Shown: in pieces, positions 11,761 to 23,080 of the stretch | Layout: every line of letters starts with the position of its first letter | Position numbering within the stretch: position 1 is the stretch's first letter | Source of the DNA: Macrolepiota albuminosa | Taxonomy: Eukaryota > Basidiomycota > Agaricomycetes > Agaricales > Agaricaceae | Length of the DNA: 64,000 bases | Reading direction: 5' to 3' | Assembly (NCBI GenBank): GCA_027475525.1 | Contig: JAMWFC010000053.1 | Location: forward strand, 1,697,019-1,761,018 | Notes under the pieces: model-generated | What the model was told of the DNA's origin: nothing | The model's database searches: none | Seen by the model: only the letters and a program-made list of their open reading frames with translations | Program-made: the position numbers and the translations under genes

Positions 11761-12647
11761 CCTGAACCGCCTTTGCCGCCTCTCCACCCCTACTCAGGAA
11801 TCTCTGACCGATATCATGCTCCAGCACAACAAAATTTTGCTGCTCCTGAGAAGCGTCCTAAGGGCGGTTACCAACCTACTGCACCAATATTTGATATAGA
11901 AAAATCAAACCACATCTTTAGTTGCATCATGAAAACCGCTGTCACCTTATCAGTGAAAGAGCTTTGTAGTATTGCCCCAGATGTCTGCAACCAAGTCAAG
12001 ATGGCAGTCACTCCCCAAGGACCCTTGGCGACAGCCATTGCTGAGGTCAATGAACTGGACGACACGCTTCCCAGTTTTTCTGTTACTGTTGACTCTCCTG
12101 ACACTAATGAATCTTCTGCCAATACCATTGCTAACACTACCTCTGTGGACCCAGTAGAGACCTATCTTAGGTCGGTAGAACATGGAGAGGACCCAGCAAT
12201 TCTTACTGTCACTCAAGAATCACACGCTATTCACTCAGTCATGCTAATGGTAGACAACAAGCATGAGGTAGAGGCTTTCATGAATCGCAGGTCTCAAATT
12301 ATTTCCATGGCAGCTGAAGTCGCTAACAACCCCCTTCTTCCCATGACCTCACCACTTTCCAAACTCCATTTGGTGCATTGCACCTAGTCACTTTACTAAT
12401 GGACAAACTCAGTCCCTATCTTCCATGATAACATCACTTTCATTCTCCAACCTGAGATACCATACAATGTCCTTAGCTGCATCAAAGGCCCCAAAGACTG
12501 GCGACTCGTAAATGGCTTACCAGCGACCCATTCCGACAACTCAAACATTTGCTTAGCGCTATGGGAGTTTTTCCAGCTGCTCAACCGAGTTCTCCAATAT
12601 ATGAAGTATAGTGGTGGAACCTTTAGTGGCCATAAGCTCCTACTTTG
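11761..12647 (+). pseudogene. Protease and start of RT of element B
   Basis: The frame ending at 12387 carries sequence typical of the start of Pol in agaricomycete gypsy elements: a segment CNQVKMAV, then VETYLRSVEHGEDP, then a protease core in which the catalytic D-x-G is replaced (AFMNRRSQIISM). After two frame changes, FTNGQTQSL and NITFILQPEIPYNVL follow (RT palm-side blocks), then GGTFSGHKLLL. The RT segment holding YxDD has been deleted. The gene is then cut by the solo LTR at 12648. Confidence 0.65.
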
Positions 12648-13047
12648 TGTCACGACCCCTCCCCAGGACACCCCCAGAACCCCATCCAGGACCCTCTCTC
12701 CAACCCCACAAACGCACCCCGCCATCATAACTACCGACACTGCCATCACATGCATCAAAGACTGCAATCACCCAGCACCCCTGGCAACCCTGCATCATGG
12801 ACCCCAGGACCAACCATCATCAAAACTGCAATCAACAATTGGATCACACTACTTGCTTCTGGCCATCACACATTGCACATCACGACTCCCTCCACACCAA
12901 CTGATCGTGCAATCCCAGGTATACAGTCCCCTCCCACTACTCAATGCCTCACAGAACTTATCCCAGACATCCCGGAACCCAGAGACCTGGACTCAGCCCC
13001 ATAGTACTTATAGCATAGTTCCCTATTGTATTCGCCAGTCTTGATAT

Positions 13048-13769
13048 TGTCACGACCCCTCTCCTCTGGACCCACCCCGGAACACCCCCGGTACACCATC
13101 CAGGACCCTCCCTCCAACCCCACAGGACACGCCCCGCCATCACGACTACCAACACCGCCATCACGCGCATCAAGGACCGCCATCAGCCACCACCAGCCCT
13201 GATCAATGATTGGATCACGCGCATCACACATCACAGCTCCCCCCACGCCAATTGATTGCGCACCCCACACGCACGATCCAGGTATACAGTCCCTGCCCAC
13301 TACTCAATGACTCCCGGAACCCATCCCAGACACCCCAGAATCCCGAGACCCAGTCCCGTAGTACTTATAGCGCAGTTCCCCGTTGTATTCGTTAGTCTTG
13401 ATATTACATTGCATTACTTGGATTGTTGCGTGCCCTCTGTTTGACTGGTACGCATTGACTGGCATGCTTTGACTGGCATGCTCGAATACTTGCGTGCTCT
13501 AAGATTGGTACGCACTTTGCAACTTTAATTTGCTAACTCGGTCTCGTCTTAGAACCTCTGGTTCACGACTCGACCCCCCACCCTACCCTCAGCTACCTGA
13601 AACCCAAAGCACCCAGACCAAGTTCCCTCTCCCGGAATTACCCCTGTCCATGTCTTGAACCCCGGAGTCCTAGCCCCGGAGTTCCAGACACCTGAGTATC
13701 CGTAGGTCAAGTCCACATTGTAAGGGCAATTGCTTTCCCGAAAAGCCCCCGACTCAGCAGAACCTGACA
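13048..13769 (+). repeat. 5' LTR of chromovirus copy 1
   Basis: 722 bp, TGTCACGACCC ... CCTGACA. It holds a TATA-like box (acttatagcg, 13363-13372) 29 bp before agtcttgatatta (13394-13406), which fits a transcription start. Downstream are 14-16-bp repeats of the type gactggtacgcatt whose number differs among LTRs. The 3' LTR of the same copy is 28 bp longer, largely because it has two extra units. Confidence 0.93.
13363..13406 (+). promoter_or_regulatory. Predicted LTR promoter: TATA-like box and RNA start
   Basis: A TATA-like motif (ttata at 13365) lies 29 bp upstream of agtcttgatatta. The same pair with the same spacing occurs in the other LTRs of the family. Placing the RNA 5' end at this tag is inferred from its complementarity to the PBS. 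Confidence 0.5.
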
Positions 13770-13782
13770 TAATATCAAGACT
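13770..13782 (+). other. Self-priming primer-binding site of copy 1
   Basis: taatatcaagact directly abuts the 5' LTR and is the perfect reverse complement of agtcttgatatta at 13394-13406. No match to a tRNA 3' end (TGG...) is present. In the Tf1/sushi group of chromoviruses, the first bases of the element RNA fold back and prime reverse transcription in this way. The same 13-mer abuts the 5' LTR of copy 2 at 46877-46889 (minus). Confidence 0.75.
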
Positions 13783-13799
13783 CCCTCCTTATACCATTC

Positions 13800-16482
13800 T
13801 TGATGGCTACGTATACTCATACCTACTACCCCACAGGCTACCAGACCGACCCTTATGGGCGCCTGGTCCCCGATTACTACCCCACGCAGACCCCTCGCCC
13901 CACCTATCCACCTCTCCTGTACAAACCCCAATACCTCCACCGCCACTGGGCCCCTGACCCATCTCTCTATGATCTGGGGCCCTCAGCCAGCTGGGCCCCC
14001 CCGCCCAACTTAGCCATGGTGCGACTCGTGGAGGTCCCCTCATACCGGAGCATCCCCGGGGGACTACCGGAGACACTATCAGTCCCCAGTGGACCTTGCC
14101 CGGTACCTCCCAGCAAGGGCCCCTTTGCACCCACCCCCTACTACGGTTACCAGTGTCCTGCCCCCCAACCCCGGGGACCTCTCAACTACGACTATCCCCC
14201 TCGACCCTACCCAACCGCCGCCCCACCCGCTCGGACTCCCCCCTTGCCAATGGGACGACGACGTCTTGAGGACTACAAACGGCAATGAGACAAAGTGCTC
14301 TGCTCGCTCAGGATTTTGCTGAAGGACTTCGCGCAATGGGCAAGGGTGCTGCTCACAGAATTCGGACACGACAACTTCGCAGGCACTCCGGAGAACTGGG
14401 CCCATTGCTTGGTCGAATTCAGGGATCGCCTCACGCGAGAAGAACTCCCGGACCAGACTATGGTAAAGTACAGGCATAACATGATCCTCCACGAAGAACT
14501 GCAACAACTGCTCAACAAAGTCCACGCGTCCCCCTCCCCTCAACCCCTCAATGACCCTGCAGACCCGGGCCGCTCAATTCACCTCCAGCAGGAACCTCCA
14601 GAACTGGTCCCGGCAGCCCCTGCGGTCCCCACTCTGGAGCAACAACAACGGGAAGAGCGACAAAACGCCTCAGCCATACTACGGTCCCTCAACCTGACGG
14701 GAGGGCTATTCAATCAGCCCGCTGCCCGCACGGTAGGCTTGTCAACTCGCCGTAGGGCTAACTCTGTTCCTAGCACCTTCGAGACCTGGGGACAGCCCCA
14801 GAGACCCCGGTAGGCTTGTCAACTCGCCGTAGGGCTAACTCTGTTCCTAGCACCTTCGAGACCTGGGGACAGCCCCAGAGACCCCTGGAACATCCTTAGC
14901 ACGGACGACACTCTGTGCTACATCAACGAGGTCATGCACAGCAACAACGAACAACGCCCCACGCCCGCGCCCGCTCCGGTACCACCCCCCACGTCAGCCC
15001 TGGCCTCTCTGGGACCCAACTTCCGCCGTGACCCTCTGCCCCACTTCGATCTGCAGAACTCCCCACAGCCTCCAATGCAAGCACAACCCTCCCGGGTTGT
15101 ACGTCCCCCGCGCAACCTGGCACCCGGCCCCCCTCAGATCGACCTGACACCACCAAACCCTCCCCGACCGCCTCCGCCACCCCCAGCCGAGCCTCAAGGA
15201 CGACCCCCAGGCCCCCCACCTCTGCCACCCCCTGCGTGGAGACCCAGGCCTCCCCCCGGCAGGAACGAACCCCCCTGGGACATACGGACCCCCCGGACGT
15301 GGACCCCCAGGTGAGCCACCCAGAGGAGGCCCTCCAGGCGGGTGGGGTCCTGCCCTCGGTGCCTTTCCTCCACAAGGAGGGGGGGGTAACCATTATTACT
15401 ACTATTACAATGCTGGCCCCCCTCCCCGTAACGCTATTGGACCGGACGATGCTCGTGACGCCCTCGCCCATGAAGGACATCTGGACATTCAAAAGCCCGA
15501 TGCATTCACGGGCCGGGACCCCCGAAAATGGCGTACATTCCTCACTCAGTGTTGTAATACGTTTCAGGCGAAACCACTCATGTTTCAGGTTGACAGCTTC
15601 CGAGTGGCTTTTGCCATCTCGTATCTCTAGGGGATCGCCTTTGACCACTACATGGCCCTCATCCAGTTTGACCCCAACAACCCGGCACTCGCTCGCTGGC
15701 AAGCCTTCATCAACGAGTTCTCCAGGAAGTTTGGGATCTACGACACCATGGCCGAGGCCGAGGACAACCTCTTCAACCTCCGGATGCGCTCTGAAGAACG
15801 TTTCACCACCTTCATCGTACGTTTTGAGAAGGAAGCTTATGAGACAGGCTGGAATTACAGCGCCCTCCACCGCACCCTGCTGCAATGTATCAAGGACGTT
15901 CTCCAACTCGCCCCAAAACAACCCTCCTACGATGAATACAAGGCCCTCATCATGCAGATCGACCAACGCTACTAGGAAGACCACAGCAAGTACTTGAACT
16001 CCTGACCCCCATGGCCCCCCGGCAAAACCCCCAACCCCCAAATCTGAAACCCCGGTCCCCCTGCGTTCCCTAGCGGCCAACCCCTGGTGAGTCGCAGCCC
16101 GCCCAATACTAACCCCGGCAGCGGCACCCACCCCCAGGCCGAACTCAACGCTGCCGTGGCTGCCAACGACCCGGGCAACGCGCCAGACCCTGAGGAACCC
16201 CTGGAAGACTCTGAAGATCCTGACTTTGCCGACGAATGGGATGAAGAAGCCCTCCAGGCCAACTGGCTCTCAAAAAAGGGGCGACCCTGGGTTGAGGTCC
16301 TGAGGGATGTGCAGAAACGACGGAGAAGGGAGGATGTCTGCATACTCTGTGGTGAGAAAGACCATTTCATCTCCGAGTGCCCCCAATGACAGGTCATGGG
16401 ACGTGCCACCTGGACCTTCGAAGGGGAAGACGCCACCTACGAGTATTCGGAAAACAACCTGGCAATTTAGACCCAGAAGACA
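13800..16482 (+). pseudogene. Gag of chromovirus copy 1
   Basis: It starts MMATYTHTYYPTGYQ with a long proline/tyrosine-rich N-terminus. A TGA at 14286 is followed by sequence up to about 14885 (LTEFGHDNFAGTPENWAH), another proline-rich stretch (14934-15314), the capsid-like retrotransposon Gag core (15652-15975; ARWQAFINEFSRKFG), and the CCHC knuckle CILCGEKDHFISEC near 16338. The frame is broken several times, once at a 77-bp duplication (14731). Gag would form the cytoplasmic particle and bind RNA. The length, over 800 codons, is large because of the proline-rich extensions. Confidence 0.8.
14731..14885 (+). repeat. Exact 77-bp tandem duplication (copy 1 Gag)
   Basis: The segment starting cggtaggcttgtcaactc at 14731 recurs at 14808, identical over 77 bp. 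The period equals that of seven other exact duplications in unrelated sequence; see findings for the assembly-artefact explanation. Confidence 0.9.
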
Positions 16483-16529
16483 CCCTAAATCGCGGAATCG
16501 ACCCCAACGTCTTCTCCGCCCCGGTCTCA

Positions 16530-16990
16530 CATCTTCGCTCCATGACACTCGTACAGGACACCCTCACGGCTTACCTACCCTCCTACTCCTCGCACTCTCT
16601 TCTCCTCAAAACCCGCCTCACCCCCTCTGGAACCCCCCTCAACACCCTCGTTGACAGTGGCGCCACCAACAACTTCATCAATGAAGCATGGTCTACCTTC
16701 GCCCCAGAACCCGCTCAGCAACTCCCAGTCCCAGTACGGCTCTGCCTCTTCAACGGAGACGCCTCTATGGTGGGAGACATCACTCACTTTGTGCGTATGC
16801 CTGTTACTTTTGCCAATGGACAGACTCACACCCTCCAGATGTTGATAACCAAACTCCACCCTTCCACACCCCTGGTCCTAGGGCTCCCGTGGCTCCGAGA
16901 CACCAACCCCCGCATATGTTGATAACCAAACTCCACCCTTCCACACCCCTGGTCCTAGGGCTCCCGTGGCTCCGAGACACCAACCCCCGC
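16530..16990 (+). CDS. Retropepsin 1 of chromovirus copy 1
   Basis: Active-site motif TLVDSGATNNFINEAW (catalytic D codon at 16653), flap region, then PLVLGLPWLRDTNPRIDW, the second hydrophobic-G motif of retropepsins. The frame is broken only by the 77-bp duplication starting at 16839; dropping one copy restores one continuous frame into retropepsin 2. It would process Gag-Pol as a dimer. Confidence 0.8.
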
Positions 16991-16992
16991 AT
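16839..16992 (+). repeat. Exact 77-bp tandem duplication (copy 1 protease)
   Basis: 16839-16915 equals 16916-16992. Removing one unit fuses the two open frames of the protease region into one, so the break is probably not biological. Confidence 0.92.
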
Positions 16993-17099
16993 TGATTGGC
17001 GACATCTTACCCTTTGCCTGACCCGGGACCCGACGCCCGACAACCAGCAACTCCCCTTCGACATCCCCCACTCTCCGAATCCTACCCTGAAGGACAGGC

Positions 17100-17887
17100 C
17101 CCCACTACCCCCTGGACTCCAGTCCCGCTTGTCCCAGTCCTTTGTCATTGATGCCAGGCTGGACGGCACCCTGGGACCGATATTGGCCCTCATCGACAGC
17201 GGAGCCACCGGAGTTTTCATCAGTGATGCCCTCGACCTCCCCCACAACTCTCTCAACCAGCCCCTCTGCCTGCAATGCCTCAACGGCACCCCCTTCTCCT
17301 CCGGCCCCATCCAGAGGTCTCACTTGGGACGTGTGACCCTGGACAACAACTACGAGTTCACCTTCGACTTCCTGGTCACACGACTTTACGAATCAACCCC
17401 GAGGGTGCTGGGACTACCCTGGCTGCACGACACAAACTCCGACATCAATTGGAGGACGCTTACCATGATCTTCCCAGGACCCGAGGACCACCCCTCAACC
17501 ACCGTGCACCTCCGGGCCCTAGGAAGCGACCCAACGCCCGACACCCTCAGGACGACTGCCGCGCCCCCCATGCATGCACTACCCAGGCCCGTCCGAGCCT
17601 GCAAGGTCCCTGATCAACCCCCAAACATCCCTCAGAACAAGTACAAAGGGCCAAAGTACCCTGGCCGGTCTCAGACACGCGTCACACCCGCTCTGGCTGA
17701 TGCATCCATGACCCCGATTGACCCGAACGCACTCAACATTAGGATCATTGGAGCCGCCCCCTTCGCCTGCCTCATGAAAGATGGAACTCCCACGTTTCAG
17801 CTACACACCTCGCCATCTCTCCCAGAAGAACACCTACGAGGGGACACTATTCCTCCGGAAAAGAAAACCGAGGAGCAAATCCTCTGA
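17100..17887 (+). CDS. Retropepsin 2 and linker to RT, copy 1
   Basis: A second complete aspartyl-protease pattern lies in the same frame 180 codons further on: LALIDSGATGVFISDAL (catalytic D codon at 17195), a flap segment, and RVLGLPWLHDTNSDINW. A proline-rich linker leads to RT. In copy 2, the segment from just after retropepsin 1 to just after this active site is deleted, leaving only the second half. Two proteases in one Pol is unusual for Ty3/gypsy. Confidence 0.75.
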
Positions 17888-18747
17888 GAAGTAGTTACTC
17901 CGGAGTATCACGAGTTCGCTGACATATTCTCTGAAGGAGACGCCAAGGAGATTCCCCCTCACCGCCCCTACAACCATACCATTGACCTTGAGGAAGGAGC
18001 CGCCCCCCCTTTTGGCAAGGTGTACAACATGTCGGAGGTCGAACTCCGGGCCCTCAAGGACTACTTGAGGAAGGAGCCGCCCCCCCTTTTGGCAAGGTGT
18101 ACAACATGTCGGAGGTCGAACTCCGGGCCCTCAAGGACTACCTCGACGAAATGCTCAGTAAGGGATTTATCCAACCCTCCGCCTCCGCTGCTGGAGCCCC
18201 GGTTCTATTCGCCAAGAAGAAGGACGGCTCGCTCCGACTCTGCGTCGACTACCGGGGACTCAATAAGATCACCAAGAAGAACCGCTACCCGCTCCCGCTC
18301 ATTGGCGATCTGGTTGATTGACTCCGCAGTGCCAAGGTTTACACAAAGATCGACCTCTGCTCCGGTTACAACAATGTTTGCATCGCCCCAGGACACAAGT
18401 GGAAAACCGTGTTCCGCACGTGGTATGGTCTGTTTGAGTACCTTGTGATGCCTTTTGGAATGACTAACTTCCCCGCCACATTCCAATACTTCATGAATGA
18501 CATCTTCCACGACATGAGTGATGTCTTCGTGATCGTCTACCTGGACAACATCCTCATCTATTCTGACTCGCAGAAGGACCACCAGAAACATGTCCAGCAA
18601 GTCCTCGAACACCTCCGGGAGCACAACCTCCACGCCAAGCCCAAGAAGTGTTCATTCTACACGGAAGAGGTTGAGTATCTCGGCGTCATAGTATCTCCAA
18701 ATGGCGTTCGCATGGACCCCCACAAGGTCAAGGCCATCATCAACTGA
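17888..18747 (+). pseudogene. Reverse transcriptase of chromovirus copy 1
   Basis: All RT blocks are visible: [69 protein letters not shown], the catalytic block [12 protein letters not shown], and [13 protein letters not shown]. The active site reads YLDN instead of YLDD (AAC for GAC). There are stops at 17885 and 18319, and a 77-bp duplication at 17988 shifts the frame. Collapsing that duplication restores the frame. RT as written is predicted inactive. Confidence 0.85.
17988..18141 (+). repeat. Exact 77-bp tandem duplication (copy 1 RT start)
   Basis: 17988-18064 equals 18065-18141. Removing one unit restores one frame across the RT N-terminus. Confidence 0.92.
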
Positions 18748-19560
18748 CTGCAGCCCTGGAACATCAAGGAAGTACAATCCTTCTTGGGTTTTGCTAACTT
18801 CTACTGGAGGTTCATAGATAACTACTCCGGCATCACAAAACCCCTCAACCAGCTCACACGCAAGGACGTTGCCTGGAACTGGGACAGTAAGTGCCAGAGC
18901 GTCTTTAACCTGCTCAAGGAGGCTTTCACAGTTGCCCCCGTCCTCCGGCACTACGACCTGGCCCTCCCAATTATCCTCGAATGCGACGCCTCTAACTACG
19001 CCATCGCCAGGATTCTCTCGCAGATGGGATCTGATGGTGGGGAGCCCCGGCCAGTCGCCTTCTACACCCGGTCCATGATTGACGCTGAGCTCAACTATGA
19101 CATCTACAACAAGGAGCTCCTCACCATTGTTGAAGTCTTCAAGCAATGGTGGGCCTACCTCGAGAGAGCCCGGCACCGGATTCAGGTCTACTCGGATCAC
19201 AACAACCTGCAGTACTTCACCATGACCAAGCAACTTAGTCAACAGCAGGCCCGATGGTCCGAGGTTCTTTCGGAATATGACTTCACAATTCAGTACTGCC
19301 CGGGACGGCTTGGAGCTAAACCTGATGCCCTCACCCGTCGACCGGACGTCTATTCCAAGAAGTCATTTGAGGCGGAACGCAATGCGTTCAATCATCGCAT
19401 GGTGATCCCTCCTGAACATCTGAATGCCGTACTGATCTTAAACGACAAAGGAACCCTGAGCCAGATCCGCCGTGCCCCCCGAGACAAGTACTTCACCGAC
19501 CACGACCCCCACAACCTCCCGACGGAACTGACCGGGACCCCGCCTTCTCCTTGTCCCCCG
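18748..19560 (+). pseudogene. RNase H of chromovirus copy 1
   Basis: [13 protein letters not shown] (RT connection), then the RNase H fold: [47 protein letters not shown], and the end motif GRLGAKPDALTRRPD. The first catalytic D, the E of KELL and the D of SDH are present. It is open from 18784 to 19722, the last part being an out-of-frame extension. A one-base shift near 19540 separates it from integrase. Confidence 0.85.
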
Positions 19561-20910
19561 ACAAAAAACTCCTCCTCCAGGACAGCTGCATCTACGTCCC
19601 AGATCACGCCCAACTCTGCTACAATGTCCTCCATCAACACCATGACCACAAGCTCCGGGGACATCCTGGAATACGTAAGACCCTCCAGCTTATCTCCCAG
19701 ACTTACTTTTGGCCAGGGTTGAAGAAGGACGTGACCCGTTACATTCGATCATGCAAACCCTGCCTTCGGGCCAAGGTCCTCTGACACTGACCATACAGAC
19801 TCCTGAAACCCCTGCCGGTCGGACGACGCTCCTGGTCCTCCATATCCCTGGACCACATTGTCGAACTCCCAGAATCTGAAGGGTTCGATGCCATTCTCGT
19901 CGTTGTGTGTAGGCTAACCAAACAGGGCATCTTCCTACCCTGCCACACTACGGACACTGCCCTGGACTTTGCCCAGCTGTTCCTTGAACACGTCTTTGCC
20001 AAACATGGACTCCCAGACGACATCGTCTCCGACCGTGGCCCACTCTTTGTGTCCAAGTTCTGGACTTTCCTGTGTAAGGCCCTTGAAGTAAAGACTAACC
20101 TTTCTACTGCCTACCACCCCAAAACCGATGGTCAAACCAAAAGGGTCAACCAGTCCCTCGAGCAGTACCTCCGACTGTACATCAACTACTTGCAGGACGA
20201 CTGGCACGCCGAGCTCCCCCTGGCCGAGTTCACCTACAACAACGCGCCGCACTCTGCCACTGGGGTATCGCCCTTCTTTGTCAACAAAGGATACCACCCC
20301 CAACTGACACTCTCGCTCCGGGACATATCATCGCACGCCGCCCATGAGGTCACCTGGGATCTCCAATCCCTTTACAAGTTTCTCTGGGAAGAGATCAACA
20401 CTGCAAACTGGGCCTATGCAAAACATGCCAACCGGAAATGGGAAGACACCCCCGACTGGACCCCCAGAACAAAGGTATGGTTAGACCGACGCCACCTCCA
20501 TACCCGCTGGCCCTCCCCAAAACTTGATCACAAGCGCCTCGGCCCATTCAAAATATTGAAGAAGGTCTCATCCCACGCCTACAAGATTGAGCTTCCCCGG
20601 AACTAAAAGGTCTGCACCCGGTATTCCACGTCCGCCTCCTGGAACAACACCCCCCGGATCCCTTCCCTGAATGACGCTCCAAGCCCCCTCCCCCGGTCGA
20701 GGTCAAGGACAAGTACCACTATGAGGTTGAAGACATCCTTGACTCCCAGAATATTCGTGGACGACCCCACTTCCTCGTACGGTGGAAGAGATACGGCCTG
20801 GAAGACGACACTTGGGAACTGCACCGAAACCTCAAAGGCGCCCTCGACAAACTCCGGGACTTCCAACAATGGAACCCGGAAAACGACCTTCCTAGGCGCA
20901 GGACTCACAG
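19551..20910 (+). pseudogene. Integrase with chromodomain, copy 1
   Basis: The zinc-binding HHCC region ([15 protein letters not shown] ... CKPC) is followed by the DDE core: [31 protein letters not shown] and [16 protein letters not shown]. The residue 36 positions after the second D, normally the catalytic E of QTERVN, is K. After a frameshift near 20605 come RLLEQHPPDPF and a chromodomain ([35 protein letters not shown]). Chromodomains of this class bind histone methyl marks and steer integration. The K for E and the TGA codon near 19783 predict no activity. Confidence 0.85.
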
Positions 20911-21239
20911 ACAGCAGTAGTGGGCATAACCCCCGCCTCTGGGCTCAGTAGAGATTCAACTCCCATGTATACTTTCTGCTTTCCCTTTCTAGATCTTACT
21001 CTCTTTTAGTACCTTTTCATAGTAGTGTCTTGGAGTCTGAGCCAGGTCTCTTTCCAGCTTTCTCGCCACATTACCATTCTTTTTTACTTACTTGGTCAGA
21101 CCAAGTATATACATTTTCTATAACTACAAATACTACAGGGACAGAAACTACAAAACCAACAATGCCAAAAAAGAAAACAGGGGCCCTTAGAGCTGGGGCC
21201 CCGAACTGCCCTCACCATCCCCTCCCCTCAGCCAGCCCC

Positions 21240-22952
21240 AGAAATCCTCCCCCACCCCCTCCGGACTGTGCTCCTGCCACACCTCCTCGGCTAACTAATT
21301 CCAGGACGGGAGCTGCTTGCCCTCGTCCAAAACGTGCTCGAACCACAACTCCGGGGCTGGGATGTTCCTCCAGCAGTGTGCACCCACCAGCCTCCCCAGC
21401 AAGTCCAGACCCCGGGGTTCCCTGCCTCTGACCGTAATCCCTCTTGAAGAGACGTGAATGCCGCAGTGGCCCCGTCCAGGAGCAGGCGATGCTCCTGAGC
21501 CCAGCCTGGAAATATTAGTACGACCCAACCACAAAAAGGGGACACTCACTCAAGGAGGCCATGCGCCCAATCACCACGTCCTGACGCAAGGCCTCGACTA
21601 ACTCCGGACTCAAGGGACCTTGCCCTGGGAGCCCCACCCCCTGCTCCAGCCAGGCCCTCATGGCGTCCAGCTGGGCCTCAGCTCCCCCGTGGGCCACCCT
21701 CACCTCCTCCAGCTCCTGGAGGGCCGTCTCGTGTTCCTCCTCCAGCCCCCTCCGGAGCGCCGCCTCCTCCCTCGCCCCCTCTTCACGCTCCCCCCTCTCC
21801 TGGTCGGCCTGTTCCAGGCACTCCTGCAGGGCCCTCACCTCATCATCCAACGGTTGCCCAGACAATGGGGAAAAGGCCGCCGGAGAAAGGCGCGCTGGGG
21901 AAGCCAGAGATGGGGTCTCCAAGGGCAGGCGCACCCTCTTAGAGGGTCCCGGCAAGGGACTGGGCGACGCCCGCCTCTTCCCTTTGTCAGGGCGCCCCCC
22001 ACGCCCCTCATGACTGGTGGTCCTGGCCCGGGTCGCCCGACGGGTGATCAGGACCACGGGACAACCCTGGCCCTCCATCCAGACAACCCCTTGGCCCCCC
22101 AACCCCCCACCAGCCCCCATCCGGACAACCCCTTGGCCCCCCAACCCCCCACCAGCCCCTGCAGACGCCTCCCCCACCGGCTCCACCACCCAATCCTGCT
22201 CCTCGACCCCCATCCTCCAGGTGACTCCCCCCAACGGCCACCCCTGCTCCCAAGAGACACAGCGTGCTCTTCACAGCGCTGACATGGAACATTGCTCATG
22301 GTTGAGGCGGCACGCCTCACACACGGACGTGTCCCGGTGGGACGAGGGACCTGGGACCTCAAACAGGCAGGGGACCAGCCGTCGAGCACAGTGCAGGCAC
22401 TCTGCCAGAGTCAGCAATGAGACCCGAGGTAAGACAGCACTCACTGGTCCATTGCCTACGCACCAGGCGTGGGGAGGTAGACCCCGGGGCCTCTCCAGGG
22501 CCTTCCCGAACAGCTCCTGCATTGCGTCCGCCCACGCAACATGTTGAACCTCCGGGACCTCGGAGACGGCCCCTATCGCCATCCCGGAATGACGAAAACA
22601 GAGGGCAGGCAGGGGGTTGAGGGCGGGGAGGGCAGACAGTCATCTGCGCAAAGGTAGGCACGGGACGACTCAGGCGGGACTCCAGGAGGGCACTAGGGCC
22701 CGCATCGGGAGCAGGCTCTGGGTGCCGACTGGGACCCGCTTCTGGGACAGGATTACTGAGTTGTTCTGGAATAGGAAGGTCAGCTGAGACAGGCGGACAA
22801 TGCGGGAAGCACTCATGTTGCCAGACGAGCTCCGCCACATGCTCTCGGTTGAGGTGAGCTCAGTATCGCATGTTCCGGGCTTCCCAGGCCATGAGGGGCA
22901 CGACCTCATTAGTGTGTGGGGGCGTCAGGGAATGTGTCGGCGTACGCGACAT
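21240..22952 (-). pseudogene. Antisense zinc-cluster/coiled-coil gene of chromovirus copy 1
   Basis: Minus-strand gene between integrase and the 3' LTR, about 500 codons. From the ATG at 22952 it has an acidic N-terminus, then a cysteine module CLHCARRLVPC and, 15 residues on, CEACRLNHEQC (C2C6C-15-C2C6C, close to the fungal Zn2Cys6 pattern). A basic, NLS-like segment (RPDKGKRR) comes next, then a Glu/Arg-rich coiled coil and the end block after MASLS. An intron with donor gtgagt (about 21526), a TACTAAT-type branch site and acceptor cag (about 21480) joins the last exon, because the unspliced frame meets a stop inside it. Defects: a frameshift near 22600, TGG to TGA after the second cluster, and a late stop. 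The function is unknown; nuclear DNA or chromatin binding is inference. Confidence 0.7.
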
Positions 22953-23064
22953 GGTTGAGTTTGACGGTAAAATTTTTTTTCGATACGTGGCAGGTCAGGT
23001 GCTGGATTCCATGGTTGGACCCCAGTCCAGACCACCGACTATGCGTGCCTCAGAGGGTCTCAGT

Positions 23065-23080
23065 GCTGAGGGGGGGGTGA
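23065..23080 (+). other. Polypurine tract of copy 1
   Basis: gctgaggggggggtga immediately upstream of the 3' LTR; it would prime plus-strand DNA synthesis. Similar G-runs precede the LTR at 473 and, on the minus strand, the LTR at 37007-37828. Confidence 0.7.

Noticed and set aside
14932..16131. 399-codon minus-strand ORF over Gag of copy 1
   Set aside because: It is the shadow of proline/GC-rich Gag; the plus strand carries capsid and zinc-knuckle motifs.
21620..22282. Proline-rich plus-strand ORF between pol and the 3' LTR of copy 1 as an env-like gene
   Set aside because: No signal peptide, TM segment or cysteine pattern; it is the shadow of the antisense coiled-coil gene, which has conserved motifs and introns on the other strand.
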